From the NCBI GenBank assembly GCA_020026195.1, contig JAHHQW010000009.1, forward strand, positions 1 through 56,345: 56,345 nt of DNA, read 5' to 3'. The notes under the pieces are model-generated. The model saw only the letters and a list, made by a program, of their open reading frames with translations, made no database searches and was not told the origin of the DNA. The translations under genes and the position numbers were made by a program. The number at the start of each line of letters is the position of its first letter. The first letter of the stretch is position 1. This DNA is from Prevotella sp. (GTDB lineage: Bacteria; Bacteroidota; Bacteroidia; Bacteroidales; Bacteroidaceae). Of the stretch, positions 45,286 to 53,749 are shown piece after piece.

Positions 45286-47448
45286 CTATTCTAACGTAAG
45301 TTTGCAAGTCTGACCTTTCACTATTTTTGTTCCAGGATGCAAACTCTGTTCCTGAACCTTTCCTTTCCCACTTACATACACTTTAAGTCCCTTCTTCTGT
45401 AGTATAAATACAGCATCACGTGCACCCATGCCTTTTACATCGGGAACTTCATTTTCGCTATATTTATTTTCAGACATTACTACTGTACCCGAAGAGCTGT
45501 CAGCCTTTCCCCAGCGTTCTTTCTTTCCGGTATTACCATTAGTTTTTACTGCCACGTCTAAGTTGCGTAACACGTCAGACGCAGCATCAATATTTCCATT
45601 TTTAACATCAGGAACAAATCTTGAATGTTCTGTCTTTGCTTCAGAAGCTCTTATCTTCAGATCTTTTGCCATTATTCCTTCTGCAATCTCATGGAACACC
45701 TTTCCACTCATAGAGCCTCCGGATGCAGGAAGACCTCTTTTCTGAAGACATACTATACATGAATATCTCGGTTCTTCTGCCGGGAAGAATCCGGCAAACG
45801 AAAGAAGATAATGCACAGTTCCGACCTTATAGCCACCGTTACGAGATATCTGAGCTGTTCCTGTTTTTCCTGCAACGGAGAATGATTTAGAACCTGCCTT
45901 CTTACCTGTTCCGTCTCGCACGACACGGAGAAGTATCTTCTGCATTTCCTTTATAGTCTTAGGACTGCAAATCTGTTCCTTCAGAACTACTGGAGGATAT
46001 TCTTTTATTGTTTCTCCTGCCTTCAATACTTTCTTTACAAATCTCGGACGCATCATCTTTCCATCATTGGCAATTGCATTGTAAAATGCGATTACAGAGA
46101 TTGGTGGCACCTGGGTCTCATAACCGATACTCATCCATGGCAGAGCAGTCTTGTACCAGTTGGTATATTTGCCATTCTCTTTATGAGGCATTCTGATTCG
46201 GGGCTTACTGTAACCTGGTATGTCAAGTTTAAGATCCTCGCCTATTCCGACACGCATAAGTCCCTTTACGAATTTCTCAGGACAATGCTTGTAATTATCA
46301 TCAATAATACGGCTTACTCCGACATTGGAACTATACATAAGAGTCTGCGGAAGCGTTATCTGTCCGTAACCTCCACGATGCCAGTTATGGTCGCGCATAA
46401 CCCTTCCATACATCTCGAAACATCCGTTACCCGTATCAACGACATAGTTCGTATCAACGACACCGTCTTCAAGTGCAACTAACATTGATGCAGTCTTAAA
46501 GACAGAGCCTGGTTCCATAAGGTCGGATACAGCATGGTTCCTATCTTCTATAAATCTGCCGTTGCTCTGTTTCCCGATATTTACAATAGCCTTTACATCA
46601 CCAGTCTTCACTTCCATGACAATTGCAACTCCGGTATATCCGCCAATTTCTTTCAGTTCTTCTATAACAGCCCTTTCTGCGAGGTCCTGTATATCGACGT
46701 CAATAGTTGTCATTATGTCACATCCGTTCTCTGGCGGAGTAACTACTATGTCGGTATAATTTCTGAGCACCTTCCTACGGTTCTTTATTCCGCTCTTTCC
46801 ACGCAATATAGAATCGTATGCAAGCTCCAGTCCGTATTTGGGAACGTATTTAGCACCGAACAAATCGCCAATAGTTCTTTCGGCTAAAGAACCAAAAGGT
46901 TTACGACGGGCAACAAACTTTTCTTCATAGAAGCCGCCTTTATAACGGCCCATGTTAAATACGGGGAGCTGCTTGACTCTCATAAATGTGTTAAAGTCCA
47001 CTCTCTTCGGCCATATTAGCATGTTGCGCTTACCCTTCTTTCTGCCATCAAGCAGCATTCTCTTGAACTCGCTGGCTTTTTTTGAAGGGAATATCTTGTG
47101 AAGTCCTCTGCTTATACTGTCAATGTTACTTACGAGGATTGAATCTTTTTTCTCCCCTCCGGTCTTGAAGTCGAAATGCAGTATATATTCTGGCAGCGAA
47201 CTGGCAAGGAATCTGCCATCACAGCTAAGGATGTTTCCTCGCTGCGGCATAATCTCTGCATTGTTCTTAAGCAGTCGCGCCTCAACCTTTTTCCAATAAT
47301 CTTTTTTGTATGTATTCAGGTATACGGTCTTAAAGATTATAAACACCCCCACAAACAACATAAAATAGGCTATTGCCTTGTATCGTGGCAGCATACTTTT
47401 GTTAGACTCGGCCAATTTATTATCTTTATTGTTAATGTTACTTTTCAT
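45286..47448 (-). CDS. ftsI: Septal D,D-transpeptidase FtsI (PBP3) with PASTA domain
   Basis: FtsI is the class B penicillin-binding protein that crosslinks septal peptidoglycan. This 720-residue protein has one N-terminal transmembrane helix (about 24-43) and a pedestal domain. In the transpeptidase domain the nucleophile Ser315 lies in EPGSVFK, the SSN motif is at 373-375 and KTG at 528-530. A C-terminal PASTA domain (about 668-720, VPDVKGMGARDAVFILQKKG) follows a low-complexity linker. PASTA on FtsI is common in Bacteroidetes and absent in E. coli. It overlaps the ftsL-like gene by 11 bp. Confidence 0.96.
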   Translation of the reverse strand: MKSNINNKDNKLAESNKSMLPRYKAIAYFMLFVGVFIIFKTVYLNTYKKDYWKKVEARLLKNNAEIMPQRGNILSCDGRFLASSLPEYILHFDFKTGGEKKDSILVSNIDSISRGLHKIFPSKKASEFKRMLLDGRKKGKRNMLIWPKRVDFNTFMRVKQLPVFNMGRYKGGFYEEKFVARRKPFGSLAERTIGDLFGAKYVPKYGLELAYDSILRGKSGIKNRRKVLRNYTDIVVTPPENGCDIMTTIDVDIQDLAERAVIEELKEIGGYTGVAIVMEVKTGDVKAIVNIGKQSNGRFIEDRNHAVSDLMEPGSVFKTASMLVALEDGVVDTNYVVDTGNGCFEMYGRVMRDHNWHRGGYGQITLPQTLMYSSNVGVSRIIDDNYKHCPEKFVKGLMRVGIGEDLKLDIPGYSKPRIRMPHKENGKYTNWYKTALPWMSIGYETQVPPISVIAFYNAIANDGKMMRPRFVKKVLKAGETIKEYPPVVLKEQICSPKTIKEMQKILLRVVRDGTGKKAGSKSFSVAGKTGTAQISRNGGYKVGTVHYLLSFAGFFPAEEPRYSCIVCLQKRGLPASGGSMSGKVFHEIAEGIMAKDLKIRASEAKTEHSRFVPDVKNGNIDAASDVLRNLDVAVKTNGNTGKKERWGKADSSSGTVVMSENKYSENEVPDVKGMGARDAVFILQKKGLKVYVSGKGKVQEQSLHPGTKIVKGQTCKLTLE

Positions 47449-47902
47449 CTGATTCTTCCTGTGGAACTTCTACAATATACGGAGGCAGTTCTGCTACCTG
47501 TAAAGTACTGTCATTCATTGCCTTCAGACCTTCCAGCAATTTACTCTTCCTACATTTCTCTGTCAAAAGGCTGAAACTTGAAAACGCTCTGTTCTTCGCA
47601 TCAGAGAGTTCTTTCTTAAGTTTCTCTTCTTTTATGTGGGCCTGCTGGCAACTGTACCTGTTACTTGTACCGAGAAATATAAAGAATGCTACGATTATGA
47701 TTACACCTGTCTGACTTTTAATTGCATCTTTTGCAAGCATATCACCCGAAAGGATCTTTCTGAGCATCCTTCCGAACGATGTCACTTTTTCGTCCAGTTC
47801 ATCTATTTCTTCCTCATTCTCTGCCGAGTTTTCTTTTTCTGATGCCTCATGCAAAGGTTCTTTTCTTTCCGAGAAATCTATATTTTCTTTTCCTGCACTC
47901 AT
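47438..47902 (-). CDS. ftsL: FtsL-like divisome protein
   Basis: This 154-residue bitopic protein sits between rsmH and ftsI, where FtsL is found. The N-terminal 60 residues are highly charged (SEKENSAENEEEIDELDEK). One transmembrane helix lies at about 66-80 (GVIIIVAFFIFLGTS), followed by a probable coiled coil (IKEEKLKKELSDAKNRAFSS). FtsL proteins are poorly conserved, so the call rests on topology and position. The long acidic cytoplasmic tail exceeds that of E. coli FtsL. It overlaps rsmH by 4 bp and ftsI by 11 bp. Confidence 0.8.
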   Translation of the reverse strand: MSAGKENIDFSERKEPLHEASEKENSAENEEEIDELDEKVTSFGRMLRKILSGDMLAKDAIKSQTGVIIIVAFFIFLGTSNRYSCQQAHIKEEKLKKELSDAKNRAFSSFSLLTEKCRKSKLLEGLKAMNDSTLQVAELPPYIVEVPQEESDEK

Positions 47903-48807
47903 ATCTTCTCTGCTATTCTAAGTTTTGCACTGCGACTTCTGGGATTAGAAATAACTTCTTCTTCATCAGCTACAATCACTTTGTTGTTTATCTGTCTGAA
48001 TGGCGACTGAGAACGGCCGAAGAAATCTTTTTCCTGTCGTCCCTCTATGTTACCTGTCTTTATTACATTCTTCACCATCCGGTCTTCAATGCTGTGATAT
48101 GTTATCACACTCAGTCGTCCTCCTGGTTTCAACACTTCTGTCGTTGCAAGCAGCATCTCTTTCAATGCAGACATTTCGTTATTGACCTCTATTCTGAGTG
48201 CCTGGAAAAGACGTGCCAGTTCTTTCTTTTCTTTTTCACGCTTAATACATTTTGACACTACGTCAGCAAACTCGCCCGTGGTGTTTATAGGAGAATTCTG
48301 ACGAGCCTTGACTATTTCCGATGCTATACGGCGCGAATTCTTCATTTCGCCGTAAAGATAAAATACATCTGCCAGACGTGATTCGTCATAATTATTTACG
48401 ATATCGGCTGCCGTATTACCCGCACGCTTGTTCATACGCATATCGAGCGGAGCATCAAATCTGAAAGAGAAGCCTCTTTCCTCATCATCGAAATGATGAC
48501 TTGAAACTCCCAGATCGGCAAGGATTCCGTCCACTCCTTCGACATCGTAATAGCGCATCCAGTTTTTAAGATACCTGAAATTGCTGCGTACAAAAGTAAA
48601 CTTATCGTCAGCAATGATATTGTCTTCTGCATCGGCATCCTGATCGAAACTATACAGATGAGAATCTGAATCAAGTCTCGACAATATTTCTCGGCTGTGT
48701 CCGCCACCACCGAATGTGACGTCTACATAAACTCCGCCAGGATGAATGTTAAGACCATCGACACTTTCGTTAAGCAGAACCGGTACGTGGTATGTATTTT
48801 CTGTCAT
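47899..48807 (-). CDS. rsmH: 16S rRNA (cytosine1402-N4)-methyltransferase RsmH
   Basis: RsmH (MraW) methylates C1402 of 16S rRNA using S-adenosylmethionine. The chosen ATG at 48807 gives 302 residues beginning MTENTYHVPVLL, the usual RsmH N-terminus; a longer frame would need a TTG at 48819. The SAM-binding motif is VDVTFGGGGHSREIL, with DLGVSSHHFDDEERGFSF and the C-terminal VITYHSIEDRMVKN. It is second in the dcw run, after mraZ. Confidence 0.96.
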   Translation of the reverse strand: MTENTYHVPVLLNESVDGLNIHPGGVYVDVTFGGGGHSREILSRLDSDSHLYSFDQDADAEDNIIADDKFTFVRSNFRYLKNWMRYYDVEGVDGILADLGVSSHHFDDEERGFSFRFDAPLDMRMNKRAGNTAADIVNNYDESRLADVFYLYGEMKNSRRIASEIVKARQNSPINTTGEFADVVSKCIKREKEKKELARLFQALRIEVNNEMSALKEMLLATTEVLKPGGRLSVITYHSIEDRMVKNVIKTGNIEGRQEKDFFGRSQSPFRQINNKVIVADEEEVISNPRSRSAKLRIAEKI

Positions 48808-48839
48808 CAGTTTATCCAAATCTTTTGTCTTGTTTACTT

Positions 48840-49286
48840 CTATTCGCTTATTATCTCCTGTAGTTTATCCTTGAACTCGTCAGAATCCATGAAAGGCTGT
48901 TTTGTATTTGACTCACCCCATAGTTCGACAAAATCATCCATCCCGATAAAACTTACGTTCTGATCAAGATTCGCTAATACTCTGTAACGATTAGGAACAA
49001 GCAGACGGCCATTTGAATCGAGTTTTATAACCTCAACATCCGACACAAACTGACGATAAATCTGCTGATGAGCACGATTCCACATGTTAAGTTTGCTACG
49101 GAGATTGTCTATCAGTCTGTACCAGACGGTTTCAGGATAAATTACAATGCACGGCTGATAAACATCTTTTCGCAACACAAGAACACCTGAGCCATTTTCA
49201 TCCTGTAGTATTTTCCTAAATACGACAGGGAAAAATGCCCTCCCTTTCTGATCTAATTTAGCTTCTATGTTGCCAAAAAACCTCAT
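48840..49286 (-). CDS. mraZ: Transcriptional regulator MraZ
   Basis: MraZ is an AbrB-fold ring-forming DNA-binding protein that represses the dcw operon it heads. Both halves of the duplicated domain have their DxxxR motif: LDQKGRAFFP near residue 12 and LDSNGRLLVP in the second half. The length of 148 residues is typical. A set of three boxes with the MraZ-binding pattern lies directly upstream (49331-49356), so autoregulation is likely. Confidence 0.95.
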   Translation of the reverse strand: MRFFGNIEAKLDQKGRAFFPVVFRKILQDENGSGVLVLRKDVYQPCIVIYPETVWYRLIDNLRSKLNMWNRAHQQIYRQFVSDVEVIKLDSNGRLLVPNRYRVLANLDQNVSFIGMDDFVELWGESNTKQPFMDSDEFKDKLQEIISE

Positions 49287-49313
49287 GCGTCAACCGTTCA
49301 TCCATTTAGCCAT

Positions 49314-49321
49314 CAAAGATA
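49314..49321 (-). promoter_or_regulatory. -7 element of the mraZ (dcw) promoter
   Basis: CAAAGATA reads TATCTTTG on the minus strand, a match to TAnnTTTG, 28 bp before the mraZ ATG. The expected -33 position (about 49341-49344) has no TTTG and is covered by the MraZ boxes. Confidence 0.65.
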
Positions 49322-49330
49322 CAAATAAAT

Positions 49331-49356
49331 CCCCACTTCTATCCACTTTTCTCCAC
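49331..49356 (-). promoter_or_regulatory. MraZ operator: three GTGGRN boxes at 10-bp spacing
   Basis: On the minus strand, GTGGAG (complement of 49351-49356), GTGGAT (49341-49346) and GTGGGG (49331-49336) recur exactly every 10 bp, separated by AAAA and AGAA. This matches the TGGGN-N5 direct repeats bound by E. coli MraZ and is close to the AAAGTG repeats reported in mollicutes. The set overlaps where the -33 box of the mraZ promoter would lie, which fits repression. A further AAAAGTGGAA lies at about 49402-49411, out of exact phase. Confidence 0.8.
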
Positions 49357-49446
49357 AGAATTGTGTTAAATGACAAAAATTGCAGTAAAACCTGACAAAT
49401 ATTCCACTTTTTCTTATAAAAAGCTACTTAATTCAAAAACTTGACT

Positions 49447-49454
49447 TATTTTTG
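49447..49454 (+). promoter_or_regulatory. Putative -7 element for the glycine-lipid operon
   Basis: TATTTTTG fits TAnnTTTG and lies 26 bp before the first ATG of the acyltransferase pair. No TTTG at the right upstream distance was found. Confidence 0.5.
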
Positions 49455-49480
49455 TAATTTCAAAAATCACTGAGAAGACG

Positions 49481-50308
49481 ATGAGTGAAGAAATACATAA
49501 CACAATTGACGTTTACAACATAATGGAAAGCAAAATGGGGAACAAGGCAAAACATGTTCCTGCTTTCGTCATAAACTGGTTAAAACGCATTGTTCATCAG
49601 GACGAAGTAAACAAATATCTTTGGGAGAGCAGACATCTTACCGGTGTAGACTGGCTTGAAGAATGTGTACGTTATCTCGACATGACACTCAACATCGAAG
49701 GATTGGAGAATTTACCTGACAAGAACGACGGACGTCTGTACACTTTCGTCAGCAATCATCCGCTGGGCGGAGCAGACGGTGTGGCACTCGGCTCTGTAAT
49801 CGGACGTCATTACGATGGTAAGTTCAGATATCTGGTAAACGACCTTCTCATGAATCTCCCAGGACTTGCTCCAGTATGTATTCCCATCAACAAGACCGGA
49901 GGCCAGAGCAGAAGTTTCCCCCAGATGGTGGAAACAGGATTCAAGGGAGACAATCACATTCTTATGTTTCCTGCTGGTCTGTGCTCACGAAAGATAAAAG
50001 GCGAAATCAGAGACCTCCCTTGGAAAAAGACTTTTATTTCAAAAAGTGTAGAAACACACAGAGACGTTGTTCCCATCCATTTCAGCGGACAGAATTCCCA
50101 TTTCTTTTACAACCTTGCTAACATCTGTAAGATGCTGAATCTCAAGGTTAATATTGCTATGTTATTCTTGGTAGACGAGATGTACAAGAATGTGCACAAG
50201 TCGTTCACCATTTCAATTGGAAAGCCTATTCCATGGCAGACATTCGACCATAGCAAGACAGCAAAGGAATGGGCCGAATATGTATATAAACGAGTTTACG
50301 AACTATAA
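49481..50308 (+). CDS. glsA: GlsA-like O-acyltransferase (glycine lipid synthesis)
   Basis: This 275-residue PlsC-superfamily acyltransferase, with the next gene, matches the GlsA/GlsB arrangement described in Bacteroides thetaiotaomicron. GlsA puts the second, ester-linked fatty acid on N-acyl glycine to form glycine lipids. The catalytic His93 is in SNHPLGGADG; the spacing to Asp99 is HX5D, whereas most PlsC enzymes have HX4D. The FPAGLCSR segment stands where FPEGTRS is found in others. There is no clear transmembrane helix, so it is probably membrane-associated. The substrate assignment is by family and gene pairing. OlsA-like ornithine-lipid or lysophospholipid acylation is the alternative. 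Confidence 0.8.
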   Translation: MSEEIHNTIDVYNIMESKMGNKAKHVPAFVINWLKRIVHQDEVNKYLWESRHLTGVDWLEECVRYLDMTLNIEGLENLPDKNDGRLYTFVSNHPLGGADGVALGSVIGRHYDGKFRYLVNDLLMNLPGLAPVCIPINKTGGQSRSFPQMVETGFKGDNHILMFPAGLCSRKIKGEIRDLPWKKTFISKSVETHRDVVPIHFSGQNSHFFYNLANICKMLNLKVNIAMLFLVDEMYKNVHKSFTISIGKPIPWQTFDHSKTAKEWAEYVYKRVYEL

Positions 50309-50328
50309 AAGAATTTTAAGGAAAAAGC

Positions 50329-51318
50329 ATGGAAGAAACGATAATCCAACCGATAGATAAGGAAATCCTAAAAAGCGAACTCACTGCAGACAAGCAGTTA
50401 CGTATGACAAATAAAAGTCATAACGAGATTTATATCATAACGGCACAGGATTCTCCCAACGTCATGAAAGAAATCGGCCGTCTGCGCGAAATTGCTTTCC
50501 GTGCAGCAGGAGGAGGCACAGGAAAGAGTGCCGACATTGACGATTTCGACACAAAGGAGAACGGATACAAGCAGCTCTTAGTATGGAATCCTGAAGAAGA
50601 AGAAATAATAGGAGGTTATCGTTATATGCTTGGTACTGACGTAGATATGGACGAAAAGGGACAGCCCATACTGGCAACAAGCCACATGTTCAACTTCTCA
50701 GAAAAATTCATCCGTGAATACCTTCCGCAGACCATAGAACTTGGACGCTCTTTCGTATCTGTAGAATATCAGAGCACAAGAAAAGGATCTAAAAGCTTAT
50801 TCGCACTCGACAATCTCTGGGATGGTCTCGGAGCTCTTACGGTTATTATGCCGAATGTAAAATATTTTTTCGGAAAGATGACAATGTATCCTTCTTATAT
50901 AAGAAAGGGAAGAGACATGATTCTTTATTTTCTGAAAAAACATTTCAACGACAATGACAATCTTATAATTCCCGAAAAGCCTTTGCAGATAGAGACTGAC
51001 GAGGAGGAATTAAAGAACTTGTTCTGCTGCGATGACTTTAAGAACGATTATCGTATTCTTAACACTCAGATCAGGAAACTCGGATACAATATCCCGCCAT
51101 TAGTTAATGCATACATGAGTCTGAGCCCAACAATGAAGATGTTCGGTACAGCCATCAACTACGGATTCGGAGATGTAGAGGAAACCGGTATCTTAATTGC
51201 CGTTGACGAGATATTGGAACAGAAAAGAATCCGCCACATAGATTCTTTTATACACGAGCACCCGGAAGCTTTACACATTACATCGGGTGCAAACAAAGTG
51301 ATTTATAAAGAAAATTAA
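50329..51318 (+). CDS. glsB: GlsB-like N-acyltransferase (hemolysin/OlsB family, GNAT fold)
   Basis: This 329-residue GNAT-fold enzyme of the OlsB/hemolysin-like family is predicted to transfer a 3-hydroxyacyl group to the amino group of glycine, the first step of glycine lipid synthesis. It shows EIGRLREIAFRAAGGGTG, VWNPEEEEIIGGYRYMLG, TIELGRSFVSVEYQ (the family signature) and FFGKMTMYPSYI. It is longer than proteobacterial OlsB through a C-terminal extension (about 230-329). It is 20 bp after glsA and ends at a hairpin. The substrate is inferred from B. thetaiotaomicron homologues. Confidence 0.8.
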   Translation: MEETIIQPIDKEILKSELTADKQLRMTNKSHNEIYIITAQDSPNVMKEIGRLREIAFRAAGGGTGKSADIDDFDTKENGYKQLLVWNPEEEEIIGGYRYMLGTDVDMDEKGQPILATSHMFNFSEKFIREYLPQTIELGRSFVSVEYQSTRKGSKSLFALDNLWDGLGALTVIMPNVKYFFGKMTMYPSYIRKGRDMILYFLKKHFNDNDNLIIPEKPLQIETDEEELKNLFCCDDFKNDYRILNTQIRKLGYNIPPLVNAYMSLSPTMKMFGTAINYGFGDVEETGILIAVDEILEQKRIRHIDSFIHEHPEALHITSGANKVIYKEN

Positions 51319-51338
51319 TTTTTTATCAATATATATGG

Positions 51339-51370
51339 AAACGAGCATGGGCAACCATACTCGTTTTTTA
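51339..51370 (+). terminator. Terminator after the glycine-lipid operon
   Basis: AAACGAG (51339-51345) pairs with CTCGTTT (51360-51366), extended by ATGG/CCAT around a GCAA-type loop with one bulge. A T-run follows. It lies 20 bp after the stop. Confidence 0.85.
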
Positions 51371-51580
51371 TTTACTATTATAATATAGGTGTAGGTGCAT
51401 GATTCTTAACAAAATACAAAGTTATCAATCATAATACGTAAATGCAAATCACCAATACACACTGCTTTCACGCTTCAAAAATATTTCACCATCATCTACA
51501 ATCACAAAATATTTAGGACAAAGGTCTACAAGATAAGAAACTTATTAGCATTTATTTCATCACAAGCATTGCATTCCTAC

Positions 51581-51688
51581 GCTATAGACACATGTGTACA
51601 AGCCTGCATACACACGTATACCAGACAGCAAACACACCTGTACATATTAGCAATATTCATACGTACCAGCAGACACACAACCAATTCG
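51581..51688. repeat. Degenerate ~22-bp repeat array C (five units)
   Basis: Units start at 51581, 51606, 51628, 51650 and 51669 (steps 25, 22, 22 and 19 bp). They read GCTATAGACACATGTGTACA, GCATACACACGTATACCAG, GCAAACACACCTGTACATA, GCAATATTCATACGTACCA and GCAGACACACAACCAATTC. All start with GC(A/T), and four of the five have ACACA followed by a short core. The consensus agrees with array B. The strongest palindrome is ACACATGTGT in the first unit. Confidence 0.65.
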
Positions 51689-51943
51689 ATTTAAACAAGC
51701 ATATACGGATTTTTAATGACAAGAAAGAATCTGTACTACCAAAATCAACATGAAAATAAATAACATGAATTTTATTTAGCTCAAAATAAAAATGCGATGA
51801 CATATTTTTATATTTACGTCTGTTCCATACTGACGAAAATCTTTTTATTGGTATTTTTCTCACATAAAATAGTACTATATTCGTAAATATATAGGTTACT
51901 GACAAAGTTTTCTTATATTTTTTCATATTACAGCATTATTTCA

Positions 51944-51951
51944 TACCTTTG
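51944..51951 (+). promoter_or_regulatory. -7 element for the AspT-type transporter gene
   Basis: TACCTTTG matches TAnnTTTG. TTTC (51921-51924), a one-base variant of TTTG, lies 19 bp upstream. Transcription would begin near 51957, leaving a leader of about 62 nt. Confidence 0.6.
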
Positions 51952-51968
51952 CACCATAAAATTTAGGG

Positions 51969-52001
51969 ATGCGTGCTTCTCAGAAAGGCGCTGTAATTTA
52001 G
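51969..52001 (+). other. 10-codon leader reading frame before the transporter gene
   Basis: An ATG at 51969 opens a frame encoding MRASQKGAVI with a stop at 51999-52001, 17 bp before the transporter ATG. It lies wholly within the predicted 5' leader. It may be chance; no attenuator hairpin is evident. Confidence 0.25.
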
Positions 52002-52018
52002 GTATATTATTTTTTTAT

Positions 52019-53686
52019 ATGAAAGATTGGCTATATAGTCTTTTTATAGACCCCACCACTCCTTTGCAGGCAATAATCATTCTTTCTATGATTATCGCTG
52101 CCGGTTCGGCTTTAGGTAAAATCAAATTCTTTGGACTTTCACTTGGTGTAACCTTCGTTTTCTTCGTTGGTATTTTAATGGGACATCTCGGATTTGAGAT
52201 TAACCAGCAAATGCTACGATATGCACAGGACTTTGGTCTTGTTATATTCGTATACGAATTAGGTTTACAAGTCGGTCCGGGTTTCTTCTCTTCATTCAGA
52301 CACGGAGGCATAACCTTGAACATGCTTGCATTGGGTTCCGTACTCATTGCTACACTGATGACAATAAGTTTCAGTTTCATTGACGGACTGGAGATGAAGA
52401 CTCTGGTAGGTATAATGTGTGGAGCTACGACAAACACACCTGCTCTTGGTGCGGCACAGCAGACTCTGTCACAGATGGGACATGATGCTACAAGCGCTGC
52501 TCTTGGATGGGCCGTCGCCTACCCTCTTGGTGTCGTCGGCATAATTCTGGGCATGATAATCGTAAAACAATTGTTTGCAAGACATACTCAGAACAAAGCA
52601 GCACACAGCGAAGACAAGGATAATACTTTCATAGCTACTTTCATCATCGACAACCCTGGTATTGTTGGTACAAGTATAAAGGACATTGGTATAAAAACTG
52701 GCACACAGTTCATTATATCACGTCTGTGGAGAAACGACAAGGTTATAATGCCTACTTCGGACATGATTCTGAATGCAGGTGATAAAGTTCTTGTTGTCAC
52801 CGACAGACATTATGTCGACCAGATACGCATGCTCTTCGGAACGGAAGAAAAGAAAGACTGGAATACAAAGGATATCAACTGGAACACTATAGACAATCAG
52901 TTCGAATCGCAGATAATAACAATTACAGAGCCTAACATCAACGGTAAGAAATTAGGATCTCTGAAGATAAGAAACAGCTACGGCATTAACATTACCCGTG
53001 TAATGAGAAGTGGCGTTCGTCTTCTTGCGCGCCCCGACCTTGTACTCCAGTTGGGAGACCGTCTTGCTGTCGTTGGTGAAAAGGGTGCTATCAATAACGT
53101 CGAGAAGTTATTAGGTAACAAAGTAAAGACTCTGCACGAACCTAACCTTGTTTCTACTTTTATAGGCATAATTCTTGGTCTTATAATAGGATCTATTCCT
53201 ATTGCTATTCCTGGAATCAGCCAGCCTATACGTCTGGGACTTGCAGGTGGTCCAATCGTAGTCGGCATATTAATTGCTCGTTTCGGTCCACGTTTCCACC
53301 TCGTGACTTATACTACAGAAAGTGCTAACTTAATGTTAAGAAGTCTTGGTATCGAACTATACCTTGCATGTCTGGGACTCAATACGGGAGCTAAATTCTT
53401 TGAAACAGTAATGTGTCCGGAAGGACTTCTGTGGGTACTCATTGGTTTCTTAATAACTGTTATTCCGGTAACCATAATGGGTGCTTACGCTTACAAGGTG
53501 AAAAAGATGGACTTCGGAAGTACATGCGGCATGATGTGTGGTAGTACAAACAACCCGATGGCTCTCGGCTATGCAAACACCACAATTGAAGGAGACAGCC
53601 CTGCTGTAAGTTATGCTACCGTTTATCCTTTATGTATGTTTGCAAAGGTCATTATAGCCCAACTGCTGATAATGATATTCGTATAA
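52019..53686 (+). CDS. AspT/YidE/YbjL-type antiporter family protein
   Basis: This 555-residue inner-membrane transporter of the aspartate-alanine exchanger family has a duplicated transmembrane half (about 1-185 and 375-555) flanking two central RCK_C (TrkA-C) domains (about 200-370). Each half has a matching motif: GIMCGATTNTPALGAAQQ in the first and GMMCGSTNNPMALGYA in the second, as expected from the duplication. Many Bacteroidetes members are annotated only as putative transporters. The substrate (aspartate/alanine, another dicarboxylate, or succinate) is not evident. It is a single-gene unit with its own promoter and terminator. Confidence 0.9.
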   Translation: MKDWLYSLFIDPTTPLQAIIILSMIIAAGSALGKIKFFGLSLGVTFVFFVGILMGHLGFEINQQMLRYAQDFGLVIFVYELGLQVGPGFFSSFRHGGITLNMLALGSVLIATLMTISFSFIDGLEMKTLVGIMCGATTNTPALGAAQQTLSQMGHDATSAALGWAVAYPLGVVGIILGMIIVKQLFARHTQNKAAHSEDKDNTFIATFIIDNPGIVGTSIKDIGIKTGTQFIISRLWRNDKVIMPTSDMILNAGDKVLVVTDRHYVDQIRMLFGTEEKKDWNTKDINWNTIDNQFESQIITITEPNINGKKLGSLKIRNSYGINITRVMRSGVRLLARPDLVLQLGDRLAVVGEKGAINNVEKLLGNKVKTLHEPNLVSTFIGIILGLIIGSIPIAIPGISQPIRLGLAGGPIVVGILIARFGPRFHLVTYTTESANLMLRSLGIELYLACLGLNTGAKFFETVMCPEGLLWVLIGFLITVIPVTIMGAYAYKVKKMDFGSTCGMMCGSTNNPMALGYANTTIEGDSPAVSYATVYPLCMFAKVIIAQLLIMIFV

Positions 53687-53712
53687 ACTAAATAAATACA
53701 AACTGAATTGAC

Positions 53713-53749
53713 AACTCGCAAGAACTATCATCTTCTTGCGAGTTTTTTT
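53713..53749 (+). terminator. Rho-independent terminator after the transporter gene
   Basis: AACTCGCAAGAA (53713-53724) pairs perfectly over 12 bp with TTCTTGCGAGTT (53733-53744), with an 8-nt loop and a run of seven T (53743-53749). The remaining gap to 53954 holds only two weak ACACG-core motifs. Confidence 0.94.

Larger units (their letters stand above)
51319..52018. other. 700-bp gap between glsB and the AspT-type gene
   Basis: The largest gap in the window. It contains the glsB terminator, repeat array C (51581-51688), and the transporter promoter with a 10-codon leader frame at the right end. The intervals 51371-51580 and 51690-51920 are AT-rich with no recognised gene or RNA. Confidence 0.7.

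Noticed and set aside
44872..45300. Fluoride riboswitch upstream of crcB
   Set aside because: The 30-bp gap to ftsI is too short for the aptamer and no matching structure was seen.
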